Below are positions 22,763 to 37,700 of a DNA stretch of 60,000 nucleotides, one piece after another. A program made the translations under genes and the position numbers. The notes under the pieces are model-generated. The model was not told the DNA's origin. It made no database searches and saw nothing but the letters and a program-made list of their open reading frames with translations. Source of the DNA: Bugula neritina (lineage: Eukaryota; Bryozoa; Gymnolaemata; Cheilostomatida; Bugulidae). Position 1 is the first letter of the stretch; every line of letters starts with the position of its first letter. The stretch is from positions 11,665,133 through 11,725,132 of the forward strand of contig OZ037769.1 of the NCBI GenBank assembly GCA_964035545.1, written 5' to 3'.

Positions 22763-25700
22763 CTGAAAGGTATGCAGCAGCAAGTGAAAATCTCAAGTAT
22801 ATGTGAGACATCAAGCTGAATCCTTAACCATTACAGGAAGTTGACTAATAAACATAAGAAATGTAAGAACAAAGACCATGCAACAAGATAATACAACTAT
22901 AGTTTTAGCATCCTGTACCTCATGTGGTTATATGTTATTACAGTTATATTAGAGACAGCAATAGACAAACTAGTAGAAGTTAGAATATAGTCTGCTACTG
23001 ATAATTATCTACACAATTTCTAAAACATATAACCACACATCAGAATTTACCATAGACTCAATAGAAGCTGCAGTCTGCCTATAATTTTACAGAATACTCA
23101 ATTCCATCTCATGTATATACATCACAGTAGTGGAAAGAGCTTCAGTAATTAATTTTTATGCCTTTGACAAAGGCTCACATACAAGAAAAGACAATTCTCA
23201 AAATAGAAAAAAAGTGGCTTTAAAGTTGAAATTGAGATATTTCGTAGCCGCTTAGACAAGTTTCTGAAGTTTTCAAATTTAGCTGTGATGGTAAATAATA
23301 GGTGAGCCTATTCTAGCTTTAAAAACAACATTGTTGGATGAAATTTAACACTAGTTTCTACCTCACAAATTGTTTATTTTACAAATTTCTATTTTATGAA
23401 TGTGAATAACAAAATCAAATATGCTACAAAGTGTGTCAATCTCACACTCGGCATGAGACAAGCTGATCTCCCATAGACTACGTACCCAACATTTCCTTGA
23501 CCCCTGACAGCTTCCTCTGTCTAATAGAGTTGATACGTCTAGAGAGCCAAGCAGCCTTAGACATCGGCCTCATGTCAACGTGCACAAAGATGGAGGCTGG
23601 ACCTAGGGCTATTCCTTCACTAGACTCCAACTTTATATGTCTGTAGCCTATGAACATACAGATTTACATGTTGAGTATAAATTCACTGTACAATGATCTG
23701 TATTTTATAAAAAAAAGTTAGTAATGAAAGGCTGAATCTAGTGGTCTAGCTTTGTTGTCTCAGATGGATGTTTATTAATATTGAGAATTAAGTTTAATTT
23801 TATTTTGCTGATAAATATGTTGGTCGATTGCTCAGGTTTTAAAAGTGTATTTAATTTGATATACTGAATTTGCATTAAGTTATAATAATAAATAGAAATT
23901 GTTTCCCATCATTGAAAGGTTTAAGAATCACCCACTACGTCTACTATAAGGCTGTGTGCATTATGAGAACAAGTTTTCTTCTACAATAATGAAGGTTTAA
24001 ATAACTCCTTACAGTTTCTTACGATTAGTTTTGCTATTTTATATACTGATTGTTATTCTTAGACTTTACACTTACTTTCAAACTTTCTAAAACTTGAATG
24101 ATACCAAATATAAGCATTTATCTAGTGACCAATAATATACAATATAGGCGACATATTGTTTTAACAATATACACCGTATTAATAATACATATTTTCAATT
24201 CCTCATGAGTTCCCATAATTAGCAACCAGGAGCCCTAAACCAGAGCTCTTGGTGAAGGTTCTGGAACACTTGCATACGAAGTACGTTTGCCCTCACCTTG
24301 CTGCAAACTATGAGCTGGGAAACTGCATTGTCCAATCATATCGTTTGAAGTGAGAGTTTGGTAGTCCTTGACATTGATTCGTAGCATAGCGAGCTCGGGA
24401 ACTGACAAATGGAACTCAAATGTTTCGCCCCAACGAGGGTTCAGACCTGCAGATATAATGACAGAACTGGTTCATCATATACAAAGTATGTGTATGTATT
24501 TACCTCCAACAGAAGTAGCAAGTTTTTGGTACATTATGTCCTTTTACTATAGGTGTAATTTCTAGCTTATTTATATGGTAACTACATTCACTTGATTTAA
24601 CAGCTTCAATGTTTAACGTAGCCTATAAGTGTCAGATTTAAAATATGTGCCACAATCTGCAAATAACAAAATACTCCCATTGCTTCCATTATGTCTAGTA
24701 TTTAGTGAATTCAGAGTAGAGATAAAGCTAGATAGTCTGCATCATCACTGGCTCTGAAACAAACTAACCGTTGTCTGTGATTGCAGCTGTTTTGAATTCG
24801 GCGCAATCTTCTTTCACTCCGTAAACCTCAAATTTGACGTAAGGATCCACCAAGTCGGAGGAGTTTTCTTCCCCTTCTGGTTTAGGAAGGTGAGCTCCAG
24901 ACAGAATCTGTTTGTATTATTATTATATTATGTTATATTACTAAATAATATATTATATATTATATTATAATATATTTTATTATTACAACATTATATAATA
25001 TTATTTTAATATATTATACCATTACACTATTAATACTTTAATATAGTTTTACCTGCATAATATAGAGACTCTGATACAGTTTTACCTGCATAGTATTGAT
25101 ACTGTGATATAGTTTTACCTGCATAGTATTGATACTGTGATATAGTTTTACCTGCATAGTATTGATACTGTGATATAGTTTTACCTGCATAGTATTGATA
25201 CTGTGATATAGTTTTACCTGCATAGTATTGATACTGTGATATAGTTTTACCTGCATAGTATTGATACTGTGATATAGTTTTACCTGCATAGTATTGATAC
25301 TGTGATATAGTTTTACCTGCATTGTGACAGCCTGGCCCCACACTTCAGGGAATGAATCAGCTCTGGGATTGAATGAGGTGTTTGGATCAGTTAGAAAGGA
25401 GGGCTTCAGCAGATAGCCACATGAACCGTTGTCCTTGAACTTGCCTCTGAACAACTGCATCTGACGATCAGGTGTTTGGAAATTTAGTGAAACTGAAAAC
25501 GTATCACAATAATATATTGTTTATTACATAGTGAAACAGAAAATATATAATATTTTCTACGTTAGAGTATTGCATAATAATTGATGTATTTGTTGTATAA
25601 TAAATAAGCCACTGGTTCATTTAAGTTTTACCATTTAATAGCACATTAAAAACCCAAATGTTCACTTGAAGTGTAAAATTGAGCAATGGACCAATCAGAT

Positions 25701-28700
25701 AGTGTGCTTCTACCACTGTGTGCCTATCACTCGAAACACATATCCTAACTGACACCCCACATATTCAAATAACATACCTAAGTGACACCTCACATATTCA
25801 TATAACATATCTAACTGACACCCCACGTTCCACATGACATACCTAACTGACACCCCACGTTCCACATAAAATACCTAACTGACACCCCATACATCCACAT
25901 AACATACCTAGCTGACACCCCACGTTCCACATAACATACCTAACTGACACCCCACGTTCCACATATCGATAGGGTTGTAGTTACTGGAGTCCGTCCGAGT
26001 CCCGGCAGGATATATTCTACAGATCTGCAGATTCGTGTGCTTCACAAACTCCCCGGCCTCATCGTCTATCAGTTTCAACGCCTTCTTCTCTGAGTACGAA
26101 GACATCTCGTAGGGTTTACCTGTCAAAATAAAATGATGTACAGCTTGGCATCACATGACTTGGGAATACTACTATCTGATGGGGGCACAACTCTCATCTG
26201 TGATGATTTTCAAATTGTATTACTTGCTTAACAACATTGCTAGAAGATAATTGGAAAGAGTTAGCATTGCCTATTGTTTACAAGCCAATGTTTACTTTGC
26301 TTCATTAGGAGTTGTCTTGCTACAGCTTTTCAGACACTGTGTGTGTGAGTGTGTGCGTGTGCATGTGTGTGTTCGTGTGTGCGCGTGTGTGTGTGTTGTG
26401 TGTGTGTGTGCGCGCGTGTAACATAAACTATAATTAATCAATTTATCAGCGGCCACAGCAAAAGTCCAAATGTAATTACCTTGCTTGCGCACTGCTGCAA
26501 ACCCGTGGAAAGAAACACTCTGTATATATGTTACAAGGTTAGACAACTCTGGAGCTAATTTGATTTTCCCTTTCTTCTTCTTTTGATTGAGCATTTCCTT
26601 GACCTGAAGGTCGTCGGAGGTCGTTGAGTTCATTTCATCGTCAGAATCTTCTTCTGTCACTTCAGTCACCCCAGCGGGCAGTTTCCGACACTAAAAGATA
26701 CAAGTATCTGTTTATTACAACGTCAAACTCGAGGTCACTTTCCTCTTATGACTCACAAATTTGTTCAGATACAGTGGTTATAATAGTTTACATATAAGGA
26801 GGCAGCCATGGTCTAGGGGTTAGAGCCTTCGCCTAGTAAACACGAAGTCATGGGTTCGAACCCAGTAAAGGCCATTTGTGATGTTAGGAAGAGCACCCAG
26901 TCACAATTGCTCCTGTGCCTCATTCGAATAAGTTTTTAGCCCGATTTAACAGAAACCTCTTCCATCAGGGGTTTCTCACAGGGATGATGACCATAAACTT
27001 GTATGAGTGAGTTATAATAGTTTACATATATATAAAGTATCAATGCCATACATGATAATGGATGACACGGGAGATACACCTGTTATCCATACTATCAGTG
27101 TAATTTCAAATAGTCTTATAACTATAAATTTGCAGCAAGAAGATATCGAATGTAAACCAATGGAGGTCTAACTCTAATTCAAGGATAACTCTGATCATGA
27201 ACTTACAACACTCATGCGTATTATTCACAGAAACAGAAATGACATTTACAAACATGCGAGTGATGTCTTTAATAATAAAAGTGGTATTTATAATGAGGGG
27301 TAATGCATGGTTCTCAACTATTGCCCAATTGACACACGTAGAGCATGGAAATCTGATCAACACGTCACTGGCTGCAAGGTTGCAAATGGTACGAAACGAA
27401 CCTTTATCAATATCTTTCCTTTCAACTGTTCAGGAGAAGGCAACTGCTTGATGTCAGGGTTCACGGGGTCAGTATGCAGCATGTCTAAAATAAAACAACT
27501 TATGGACGGACAAAATAATATGACTCAGTTGTTACAGCTTAATCACACAGACAAAAGACTAGATATGGCAATGGAGAAGGTAACCACTGGAAGCTTTAAT
27601 ACAGATGTAAGAGCCGGTAGTTGTAAGTTTAAGGAGCAAGATGTCTGCCAAAAAGATGACAAATTCAGCATTGTCGGGACGAGTTTAGTTGTATTATAAT
27701 GATGCGTGACTGGCCAATTTATTATGCAACAACTCATTCACTTGGGGTTATAGTCACTATCCCTGTGAGAACTCCTGATGGAAAGAATTTTTTTATAAAT
27801 CGGGGTAAGGACTTATTCAGATGAGTACAGGAGAAATTATGACTAAATGCTTTTCCTAACATAGCCAATGGTCATTACTGAGATTCAAACCACTGACTTT
27901 GTGCTTACTAAGACAATGTTCTAACCCCTAGACCACGGCTGCTCCTTTGGCCAGTTTACTATATACTGGTGAGGTAAAGGAGGAGATATCAGGGTGATCA
28001 ACAAAAGTAACTAACAGATGAAAAGGTGAATAAACAAATAATATATATGCTTTAATTAGCCTGTGAAAAAAGTTAATTAAAGATAAAAAGCTAGTGAATA
28101 ATATATAGTTTTCAATACTATTGTAGTTGACCTGAGCCTATGAGAGAAATATAGGAGCTAGAATGTGATACACTGGACATGACTGCCCAACTAATATGAC
28201 TGTAAATGATCTCAACTTACCACCAAGATTGTCTTTGAGTATTTGAGCCATGATTTTCTGCTGTTCTATAGAACAATGGTTTTCTAAAGACAGTATTAGA
28301 GGATATCTGCAACAAAACAGTAGTAGTTGTAGATCAATGTGAGTGAAAATCAATCCAGTTAAGATTTTACTGGACTGACCATTGCACCTGCACCATCTTG
28401 CAAACTATCTAGTGAAACTGAAAGTTGTAGGCTGAGATTGAATAAATTCTGATTCTACAAATGACTATAAACAGGTGACCCTTTACAAACGACTTGTAAA
28501 GGCTCTACCCTTGCATGAGGCATAAAGATATGAGAAAGTAAGAAAACAGTTTCAGGTTTTTCATAGCATTGGTTTCAGTGAATACTTACTGCAGCAAAAT
28601 TAGCGTTTATTGAAATAAAGCAAGCAGACTACGAAATGGAATGCTTAATCTAAAACTAGAATCATTAGTATTGCAAAACTCTCCGAATTTGTTAAATTCT

Positions 28701-31700
28701 AGTGGTATTTGCACTTCTTCTATGACAATTCAAGAAAAATTAAAAGAAGAGATAAAAGCCAATACTCTCAATACTTACTGTGTTTTAAAGAATGCATAAA
28801 CTCGTATAGCATCCTCAATAATGTCTTTAAATAGGATTCTACTAGTCAAAGTGTAACCGTGATATACTTGGGGGCCATTGTCGCCATCCCAACAGTCCAC
28901 TATAAGTAGTCAAAGAGGCTATGACACATTATAACAAGTACCACATGGTGCAAAGTGACATGTAACATTACTCTAATGTCCAAAAGACTCGGCATTAACA
29001 TACAATTTAATGTCACCTTACGTAGCAATAGCGATAACTCATAAAGTGTAAAGAGCTAGTGATGACATAAAGTGCAAGTAACTACCGATGACTCGTACAG
29101 TGTAAGTAACCAGTGATGACTCATACAGCGTAAGTAGGCAGATTCTCAGTGACTTACATTCAACGCAACGACAACCAGACATGAGAGCTCTGATGTAGCC
29201 TTCAATACTGCTGGGTCCTCGTAACTGATCCTCTATTAGGTATCTATAAACAAGTATGAATACGTGTTGTAGTGATGAGTTTACCCAGTGGTCCCCGTGG
29301 TGTAATGGTTAGCAGACATGCTTGCAAGCCAGAGGTCTCAGGTTCGATTCCCAGTTGGGGCAATTATTTTTTACGTGTCATGTGACTGTGTGAATACATG
29401 TCATATGACTGCAGGTCATGTGATATTACACCATGTGACAGCAAGAATATGTGTCATGTGACAGCTTGGATTCATGTCATGTGACAGCTTGGACACATGT
29501 GATGGAATGGACGTATGTCCTGTGACTGAACATGCACACTGGGACGTAAAGTTGTGATACGACTAGCGTAGAGTGACGTACGTGTTGTGTGACGAAGAGA
29601 TGAAGTAGCTAGTGAGAGGTTGAGTCATGTCCTGATACACTTCATTATGCTCACAGTTCCGGATGTTCATCATGTTGGAGCTCAGCAGCAGCAGGAAGCC
29701 GTTCTTAGAGAGATGATGCTGCGATCTCTGAGACATCTTTGGTTCATATTTTTCAATTAGTTGTTTGGTGAGCTCTTTGGAATAGTTGTACTACAGTACA
29801 GAGTAAGTTATACTAAAGTATAGAGTAGTTATACTACAGTACAAAGTGGATATACTACAGTATAGAGTAGATACACTACAGTACAGAGTAGATATACTAC
29901 AGTATAGAGTAGATATACTACAGTATAGAGTGGGTATACTATAGTACACAATAAGTTATACTACAGTAAACAGGAAGTAAAGATGACTTACCCCTTGAAT
30001 ACTGTTCATAAAGTGCTGCACATCTTCGATGCTCATCCAGCTTTCAGATGCCTGAACACTGGAATGTGAGCTCCTTTCACGTGACGCAAACCTAGCAGAA
30101 GAACACATGGAATTTATAAATCTTCTCCACAACTAGACTAAAATATGTATTAATTTATTTTTACTATTAAAACCTGTCAAGTCATTTGAACATTTCACAC
30201 TAAACTTACATATGTTGGTTCTTGAACACACATTAGGTACTCTAAGTTACACTTACACTTACTGAACCTTGTATACTAATGACTAGGTTTGAGTCCTATT
30301 TTCATGGTGAATATAACTTAAATACAATAGATTAAAACGCATTAAATTAAATCAAATAAATCATTAATTTATATATTAAATTCTATCAATTTAAATATAG
30401 ATTTATAGATGAAACTTAATTAATTTAAATACCAGTTTATAAATTAAAGCATCATACTTACTGTTCAAACAATTCTTCAATCTCATGACGTTTACAGATA
30501 TCGTGATAAAATGTAACAAACTCCTCCAGATTCAGTGTGTCGTTACCCTTTAAATCTTTAGTTTTGTCTTTGTCTGCATTCTGTTAAAATGTGAACACAT
30601 TAGAGATCCCTTTCATGGGCGGGCGACACACAAATTTTAGGCTATAATTGAGCAAAGAATGTAGAGCTTACTAGAATTAGGTAAAAGCCAAAAGTATGAA
30701 AAATCCGATCTAAAATGTTTCAGGGTATTAAAAAACTGTAGAGATGTGCTTAGGGCACAATTTATACAGATATACTCCTGGAAAAAAAAACTTTCATGAT
30801 ATTGGTTAAAAACAAATGTTATACTATAAACTGGCTAGCTCTACAAATATTATGATAAGGTTCACACACACATTACTGCTATGCCCCGACCGACCCTCCA
30901 TGCAATGATGATACGATTCTCAGTCTAACAAAGGGAACACACAAACCCAGTGCACACAGTAGAACTCAGTTAAAGAATTCCTGACACACTTTACTTATAT
31001 AGCATGAAAATATTCATCTATGTCTTGGCTATTATTTTAACACTCTTTTAGGGTTTCAGGTCTAAACAATTTTGTTTTATAACAATTTTAGTGCATGCAT
31101 GTCCAAAAAACTTCCAGAATTTTTTTCGCCTTTCTGTGACGTATTACACCGCAGTTGCGAGAAATAGATGGAAATGCCGCCTGTAAGACATTCGGAAAAT
31201 AAATATAGGCTATATTTTCCGTTGCATGTAACCTTAGTTTTAGCATTTTTAATTTATCGGACGTCTGTCTAGCCCCCCAATTAGTGTTTTTTTGTGGATT
31301 TTAGGTTTTATTTCATAAACAAATTTCGCGGCAATAAAGACATAGCTACCAACTTTAACTTACCGTGTCCGAGTCTGTGCAGTGTAATTGTGATAAAGTT
31401 AAATCTAATACAGAAATAACATAAATACGATATCAATATGAACATATCTGGCTCTGACGAAGAATACTTAGAGCACAGTGAGAATCGCAATGAGTATGAC
31501 TATGACAATCACACTCACGCTGTCACTGAGATTTCTGAAGTAACTGTAATGGGCTATCAGTATCAGTTTGAGCCGTTTACGTATCAAGATGAAAATGGAG
31601 ATGATAGTCATGACAAGGATTTTAATGTTACTGATGAGCAACAGGTGATAATAATTATAGTTTTACAGTATCAGTACGATTTAATTTTATAAACTATAGT

Positions 31701-34700
31701 GTTACTAATAGTAGTACTAATACCGTAATACTAATAGTAATACTTTAACTTTAAGTTATAAGTATAACTATAAGCTAGTATAAGTTATAAATTATTATAA
31801 TTATAATATTTAATTTTCATTTTGTAATCGTAATGCCAATGCTCAATGCCAATGCTCGTATTGATCCTGGCTTAATTAGTTAATATAGCTGAGTTTTGTG
31901 CTACTAAAGCTTTAGAGCAAGCATAATATCAAATTACAAGCTAAATATTTGATGATTGCTATCAGTTTATATAATATTATTAATAATAAAGTGATAGTGT
32001 GGTGGCTCGTGGAGCTACCAGCAACACAATACGCAAGGTTGCGTATTGACCCGGAACAATGTATTAGCCAATTAGCTAAGCTGTTTTATAAGTAATAGTA
32101 GCCGCTTCGCGCTACTAGCTCAGTTGAGGATAGTGCTGTAAACTAAATAGACGTGCGTATCATTACTGTTGTACATTGGACTTTTATTATGTATTCTTGT
32201 ATTAAATATAACGATATCTACTCGACTTAACTGGTGAAGTTTCTCTAGTGATAAATAGACTCTCTTGGTGGCACATCAACCCTAAATCTGAAAAATATAA
32301 CAGTGGTGGCAGCGGTGGGATAGTGTATATCAAAGATGGAGACTGAAAATGCTAGAATGCAACCACCCCCAGTAGAAGGTGAGCGTAGAAATGCTGTTAA
32401 TCCTGTGAATCGTGAAGGAGAAGAAGCTTATAGACATTGCTTGAAAGCTCCCACCTTTACTGGGTCGGAAGATGTCGAACAATTTATACAAGAATTTAGA
32501 GAGGTTAATGGAAGTTGCTCAATGGCCGCATAGAGTGGCCCTCATTCAATTGCGGAGAGCGGTGACGGAGCAAGCCAAGCCGTACGGAGTGGGAACGGAC
32601 GTAGACGGCATACTGGCTGCGCTGCGGGCCCGTTTTGGCACCTCCGTCATAGACGCTAGGACCAAGCTGGAGAGATTGTGCCGCACCCCGCGGACCTCGC
32701 TGCAAGAACATGCCGCGACGGTGAAGAAGCTGGCGCAGATTGCATATAGCGATCTGCCAGCACAACACCAAGAGCGTTACACCTATGACGCCTTTGTCCA
32801 GTCCCTAAACGACCTGGGCCTAGACCATCACCTACGAGCTAAAGGGATAACCAGAATAGAGGATGCCCTGAAGGCTGGAGAAGCTTACCTGTTGGCTACC
32901 CAAATGCATCGAGCACAAAGGAACCCCCCAGTAGTTGGAGTCAGCGCTGCCAGGGCTACGACAGGCTCCGAAGCCCTCCCGCTGGAAGCCGAAGTGGACC
33001 GCATGGTAGAGATGCTGGGACAATTGGTAACCATTCTGGCCGGTGCTGGCCCCGGTCAGGCCTTACGGATGCCCCCAACATCTGTGGGGCAGGGCTGGAG
33101 TAGCGCTGACCAGGACCAGGGACAGAAAGGACGACCCCAATACCAGGGGGCGTTAAACTGTCACGGCCCGCGGACACACTTCCTCCCCGCGGGCCGCAAC
33201 TAAAGGAGTATGGTGGAACGCGCCGTCGTTTGTCCGTACGGACACGGCGGAACATTCCACCTGAGTGGCAGGTACCACGCAAGACTAGTAGGCCCGCACA
33301 ACGGCCCAGTACCTTCTCCCTGCCACTCGCTAACCGGTTTCACCGGTTACCTCGGGAAGAGGAGCCCGCCACTGAAATGGAGCCGGAAGGCCCAGTGGAG
33401 AGGCCCAAACCCCGCCGGCACCAACCTCGCCGCCGGAAGCCCCGTAAACCGCGGGTGAAACCCCCGCCGTCCTGTCAAACCAGGACAGCACATGCGGGGG
33501 GGGCTGAAAGTACAACCACATGGAGAGAGCTATTTCCTACCCGGAAAGGTGGCCGGCAACGCCGTCACTTTCCTGCTCGACTCCGGTTGTACTACCAACC
33601 TTCTCAGTCGTAGAGTCTTTGAGGCACTGCCCCGCCGGGACAGAGATAGAGTACGACCGTATACTGGGGAACATGGCACCCTGGCAGACGGGTCATGTAT
33701 CCCCTTTTATGGTATTATCGAGCTCCCTGGGCGTGTCCGAGATCAGGCTGTACAGGAGACCTTTGTCATAGGTCAACTGGAAGAAGATGCTATCCTCGGA
33801 ATGCCCTTCTTGAAGCAACACCAGTGCCGAATAGATTTCAGTAAGTCGGTGGTGCTAATGGGCGGGCAAGAACTCGCCTGTGTGGATAAGTTTGGGCGTC
33901 CCCTGGTGGGCGGTGTTCAGGTAGTTCGGAACTGCACCGTACCCGGACGCTCCAGAGCTACTATCCACTGCCGAGTGAACAGCAACCAGATAGCCAGGCT
34001 CGGGGTCGTTGAAAGCGCGCACGAAAAGATCCAACTCGCCAGTAGTTTAAACCGACTAACTGAGCGAGGGGAGGTCTTAGTGCAGTGCGTCAACCCCTTT
34101 ACCGAGCCCATTGAGCTCCCAGCTGGGTCAATGCTGGGCCGGTTCCATTCCGTCCAGGAAAAGGACGTGGGCCCGTCGCTGGGTGACGCGACGGAGGCAC
34201 CCCCTCGACACCCTATTCAGGGACGAGGGGCAGTCCCAACACATCTCCGGGAGTTATACGAAACAGCCAGTGGCGGCTGCGCGAGTAACAGAGAACGCCA
34301 AGCTATGGCCAAGTTACTACGCGACTACGGTGATGTGTTCAGCAGCGGAGAGCATGACGTGGGACTGACTGGAATTGTCAGACACGAAATACCGCTGACT
34401 GCAGGGACAGCCCCTGTCCGGCAGCCCACGCGCAGGCTGGGGCCGGAGAAAGAGAAGGAGGTTAGCCGACAAGTACGGGATCTTCTGGACCGGGGACTGA
34501 TAGAGCCCGCCCATAGTGCGTGGAGCTCGCCAGTCGTACTGGTCCGGAAGAAAGACGGCAGTTGGCGGTTCTGTGTGGACTACCGCAAACTCAATAGCGT
34601 AACCATACAGGACGCCTACCCTCTACCTCGTATTGACGAGTCATTGGACGCCTTAGCCGGCAGCAAGTACTTCAGTACGTTAGACTTGCTAAGCGGCTAT

Positions 34701-37700
34701 TGGCAGGTTCCTCTGAGTCCCGACGCCCAAGAGAAAGCGGCGTTTATCACACGGGACGGTTTGTGGAAGTGGAAGGTGCTGCCCTTCGGGTTAACCTCCG
34801 CCCCAGCCACCTTCCAGAGGCTGATGGAACAAGTCCTTAGCGGACTCCATTGAAAGACACTGCTGGTCTACCTCGATGATGTCATCGTAATCTCTCCAGA
34901 CTTCGAGACACATGTCAGTCGTCTGCAGGAGGTTTTCGAGAGACTCCGAGGTGCCGGTCTTAAGCTCAAACCTTCCAAGTGCGCTCTGTTGCAGCCGGAG
35001 GTCAAGTACCTGGGGCACGTTGTCGGTCGAAACGGCGTGGCAACGGATCCCGAAAAGGTACGGGCAGTAGAAGACTGGGTCACCCCCCAAGACTTGACCG
35101 GACTCCGGGCTTTCTTGGGGCTGGTAGGGTATTACAGGCAATACATACCAGACTTTGCGGGCATAGCCCAGCCTTTAAACCGGCTTACCGCAAAGGGAGT
35201 GACGTGGCAGTGGACCCCAGTCGAACAAGAAGCGTTCGACCGCCTCAAGGGCTGCCTCCTAACGGCGCCCATCTTGGCCTACCCAGACCCCACTCTGGAG
35301 TACATCCTAGACACGGACGCCAGTGACCAGAATGTTGGCGCTGTGCTGTCACAAGTGCAGGAAGGCCGAGAAGTAGTAGTAGCCTACTACAGCAAGTCTC
35401 TCTCTCCCGCTGAACGAAATTACTGCACTACCCGCAAGGAACTGCTGGCAGTAATCAAGTCAGTGAAGCACTTCAGACCATACCTATATGGCAGGAAGTT
35501 CCGGCTGCGTACGGATCATGCCTCGCTGATCTGGTTGTGCAGGAGAGCAGAGCCCTCTAGTCAGGTCGCCCGGTGGCTCGAAATCCTAGCTGAATTCTCG
35601 TACCAGATCGAACATCGACCGGGCAAGAGACACAGCAATGCGGATGGGTTGAGTCGCCGACCTGACGGAGGTTGCAAACAGTGTCTCAACATCGAGAGGA
35701 GGGATGGAGGTCCCCCACGATGCGAGTTGGAGACGCTGGCTCATCACGGAGCACCGTTTGACTGGGATCAAGGTCAACTCAGGCAGAGAGTTGATGAGTC
35801 CCCGGAGGATGTGCAAAACCTCCGCGCCAACCCTGTACTGGCCGGTAATGTTCGAGAGCTGAAGAAGCTCCAAGAAGAACTGCCTGGAGTCGTGGCAGAC
35901 ATATACCGGGCCAAACGGGAAGGGCGACGACCCAGCGAGGAACGCATAAGACAGGGATGCGCTGAGTTCCGGCTATACTGTCAGCGTTGGGACTCGCTGC
36001 GGATCGGGCAGGATGGGTTGCTAACCATCTCTCTAGCTGCCAGCGGCAGACACCCGGAAAGGAAGAGGGTAGTCTGCCCCACAGCCATCCGCCGTGAGTT
36101 GATTTGGGATACTCACAAGCAGGCCCACGCAGGGGTCAAGCGAGTGATATCAAAATTACGACTCCGGTGGTATTGGCCGCAGATGGAGCGTGACGTCCGG
36201 CTCAGAGTCAAACAGTGTGAGATCTGCCAGGCCAGTAAACATAGCCGCCCCCCTGGTGAGGCAGGACGGCGGAGGCTATATGCTGGTAGGCCCTGGCAAG
36301 TAGTCGCTGTAGACCTGGTCGGACCCATGCCCCTGACCCCCAGAGGCAATAATTGGATCCTAGTACTAACCGACCACTTTACTAGGTGGGCGGATGCTCT
36401 GGCCATCCCAGATGCATCAGCCCCAACAGTGGCCAGGGCGCTAGACCAACATGTATTCTGTTATTTTGGGCTTCCCGAACAGATACACTCTGATCAAGGC
36501 GCTCAATTCCAGTCTCAACTGATGAGCGACCTTTGCCACCTCTGGGGAGTAAATCAGAGCAGGACCACCCCCTACCACCCTCAAGGTAACGGGGTGGTGG
36601 AGCGCAACAACCGGATGCTAGGTGATGCGCTCCGGAGTCTCCTCCTTGGACGAGGTCAAGAGGAATGGGATACGGTGTTGCCGCAGGTCATGCGTGCATA
36701 CCGTAGCACCCCACACACCAGTACTGGTGAGACCCCAAACCTCTTGATGCTCGGGAGAGAGACTCGTGTCCCTGACCATCTCACCTATCACGTTCCAGAG
36801 CAAGACAACTCGGTTCACGAGTATGCCAGTGAACTAGTGGAACGGATGAAGGCCGCACACGATATACTGCGTCAACAGCAGTGGAAGGTGCGGCACGAAG
36901 ATTCCGATGAACCCCCTCTCTATCAAAGGGGAGATAAGGTGTGGATGGTCAATTACCGTAGGCGCCGCGGACAGGCTGATAAACTGAAGCCTAAGTTCGT
37001 AGGCCCCTACGTGGTCGTCGAGGCTATGCCCAATCATACGTACAAGATTGAGCGCTCAGGACAGGTGTCTATCCAGAATGAGTCTCGCTTGAAACCGTAT
37101 TGGGCTAGCCCTGACGGAGTGGGAGAAGCCCCCCCGTTGTTAGAGCCCAGGAGGCAGACAACGACGCGCGGGCGACGGCGGCATGGGCCTGAATACGAAG
37201 TGGTCATACCGCGGGAGGAAAACTTGGTGAGAGAGGAGCGGCAGCTTTTGTCAACAGAAGCGTGTCCGCCGCCGCCAAGTCTAATTCCATCACTTCCAGA
37301 AACCGAGCCGGTTCCGGAAGTGCAAACCCCCACGGAGGGAGGGGCTCCATCCGGAGAACAAGAAGAGGTGACCACTAACGGTGAAGTAGAGACGCCGTTA
37401 GAGGCCCCTACTAACGAGCCGTTAGTAGAGACGCCGTTAGAGGCCCCTACTAACGAGCCGGCAAGCGTGTCACCCCCCCTAGAAAGGGGACAGCGTACGA
37501 GGAAGCCCCCACCGTATTTGAAAGACTTCATATGTGACTGCATTAGAAGCGGCGCACATGAAAGTCTAGGGGAAAACCGTACGATGAAATGTTGGAGTTG
37601 TGAACCCCACGCAAATATCAACTTTTGCGAGGACGGAATAGTGGGAGGAATTAATGCGCGTAAAGCAAATAGTTCCGACCTCGTGCCTCAGAAACGATGC

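Noticed and set aside
25030-25460. Repetitive minus-strand proteins ([21 protein letters not shown])
   Set aside because: They are read-through of the 33-bp donor array. Only the frame joined to the PLC exon is kept, as a possible alternative-splicing extension.
27307-27699. 130-residue plus-strand open frame
   Set aside because: It overlaps, antisense, the PLC exon 27402-27484, which has correct phases and the conserved [12 protein letters not shown] motif. The plus frame has no family resemblance.
29030-29520. CRISPR-like direct repeats
   Set aside because: The units are diverged, contiguous and without unique spacers, and the genome is animal.
32505-37621. Several antisense open frames of 60-195 residues in the gypsy element
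   Set aside because: They are shadows of gag and pol in G/C-rich sequence, without independent motifs.
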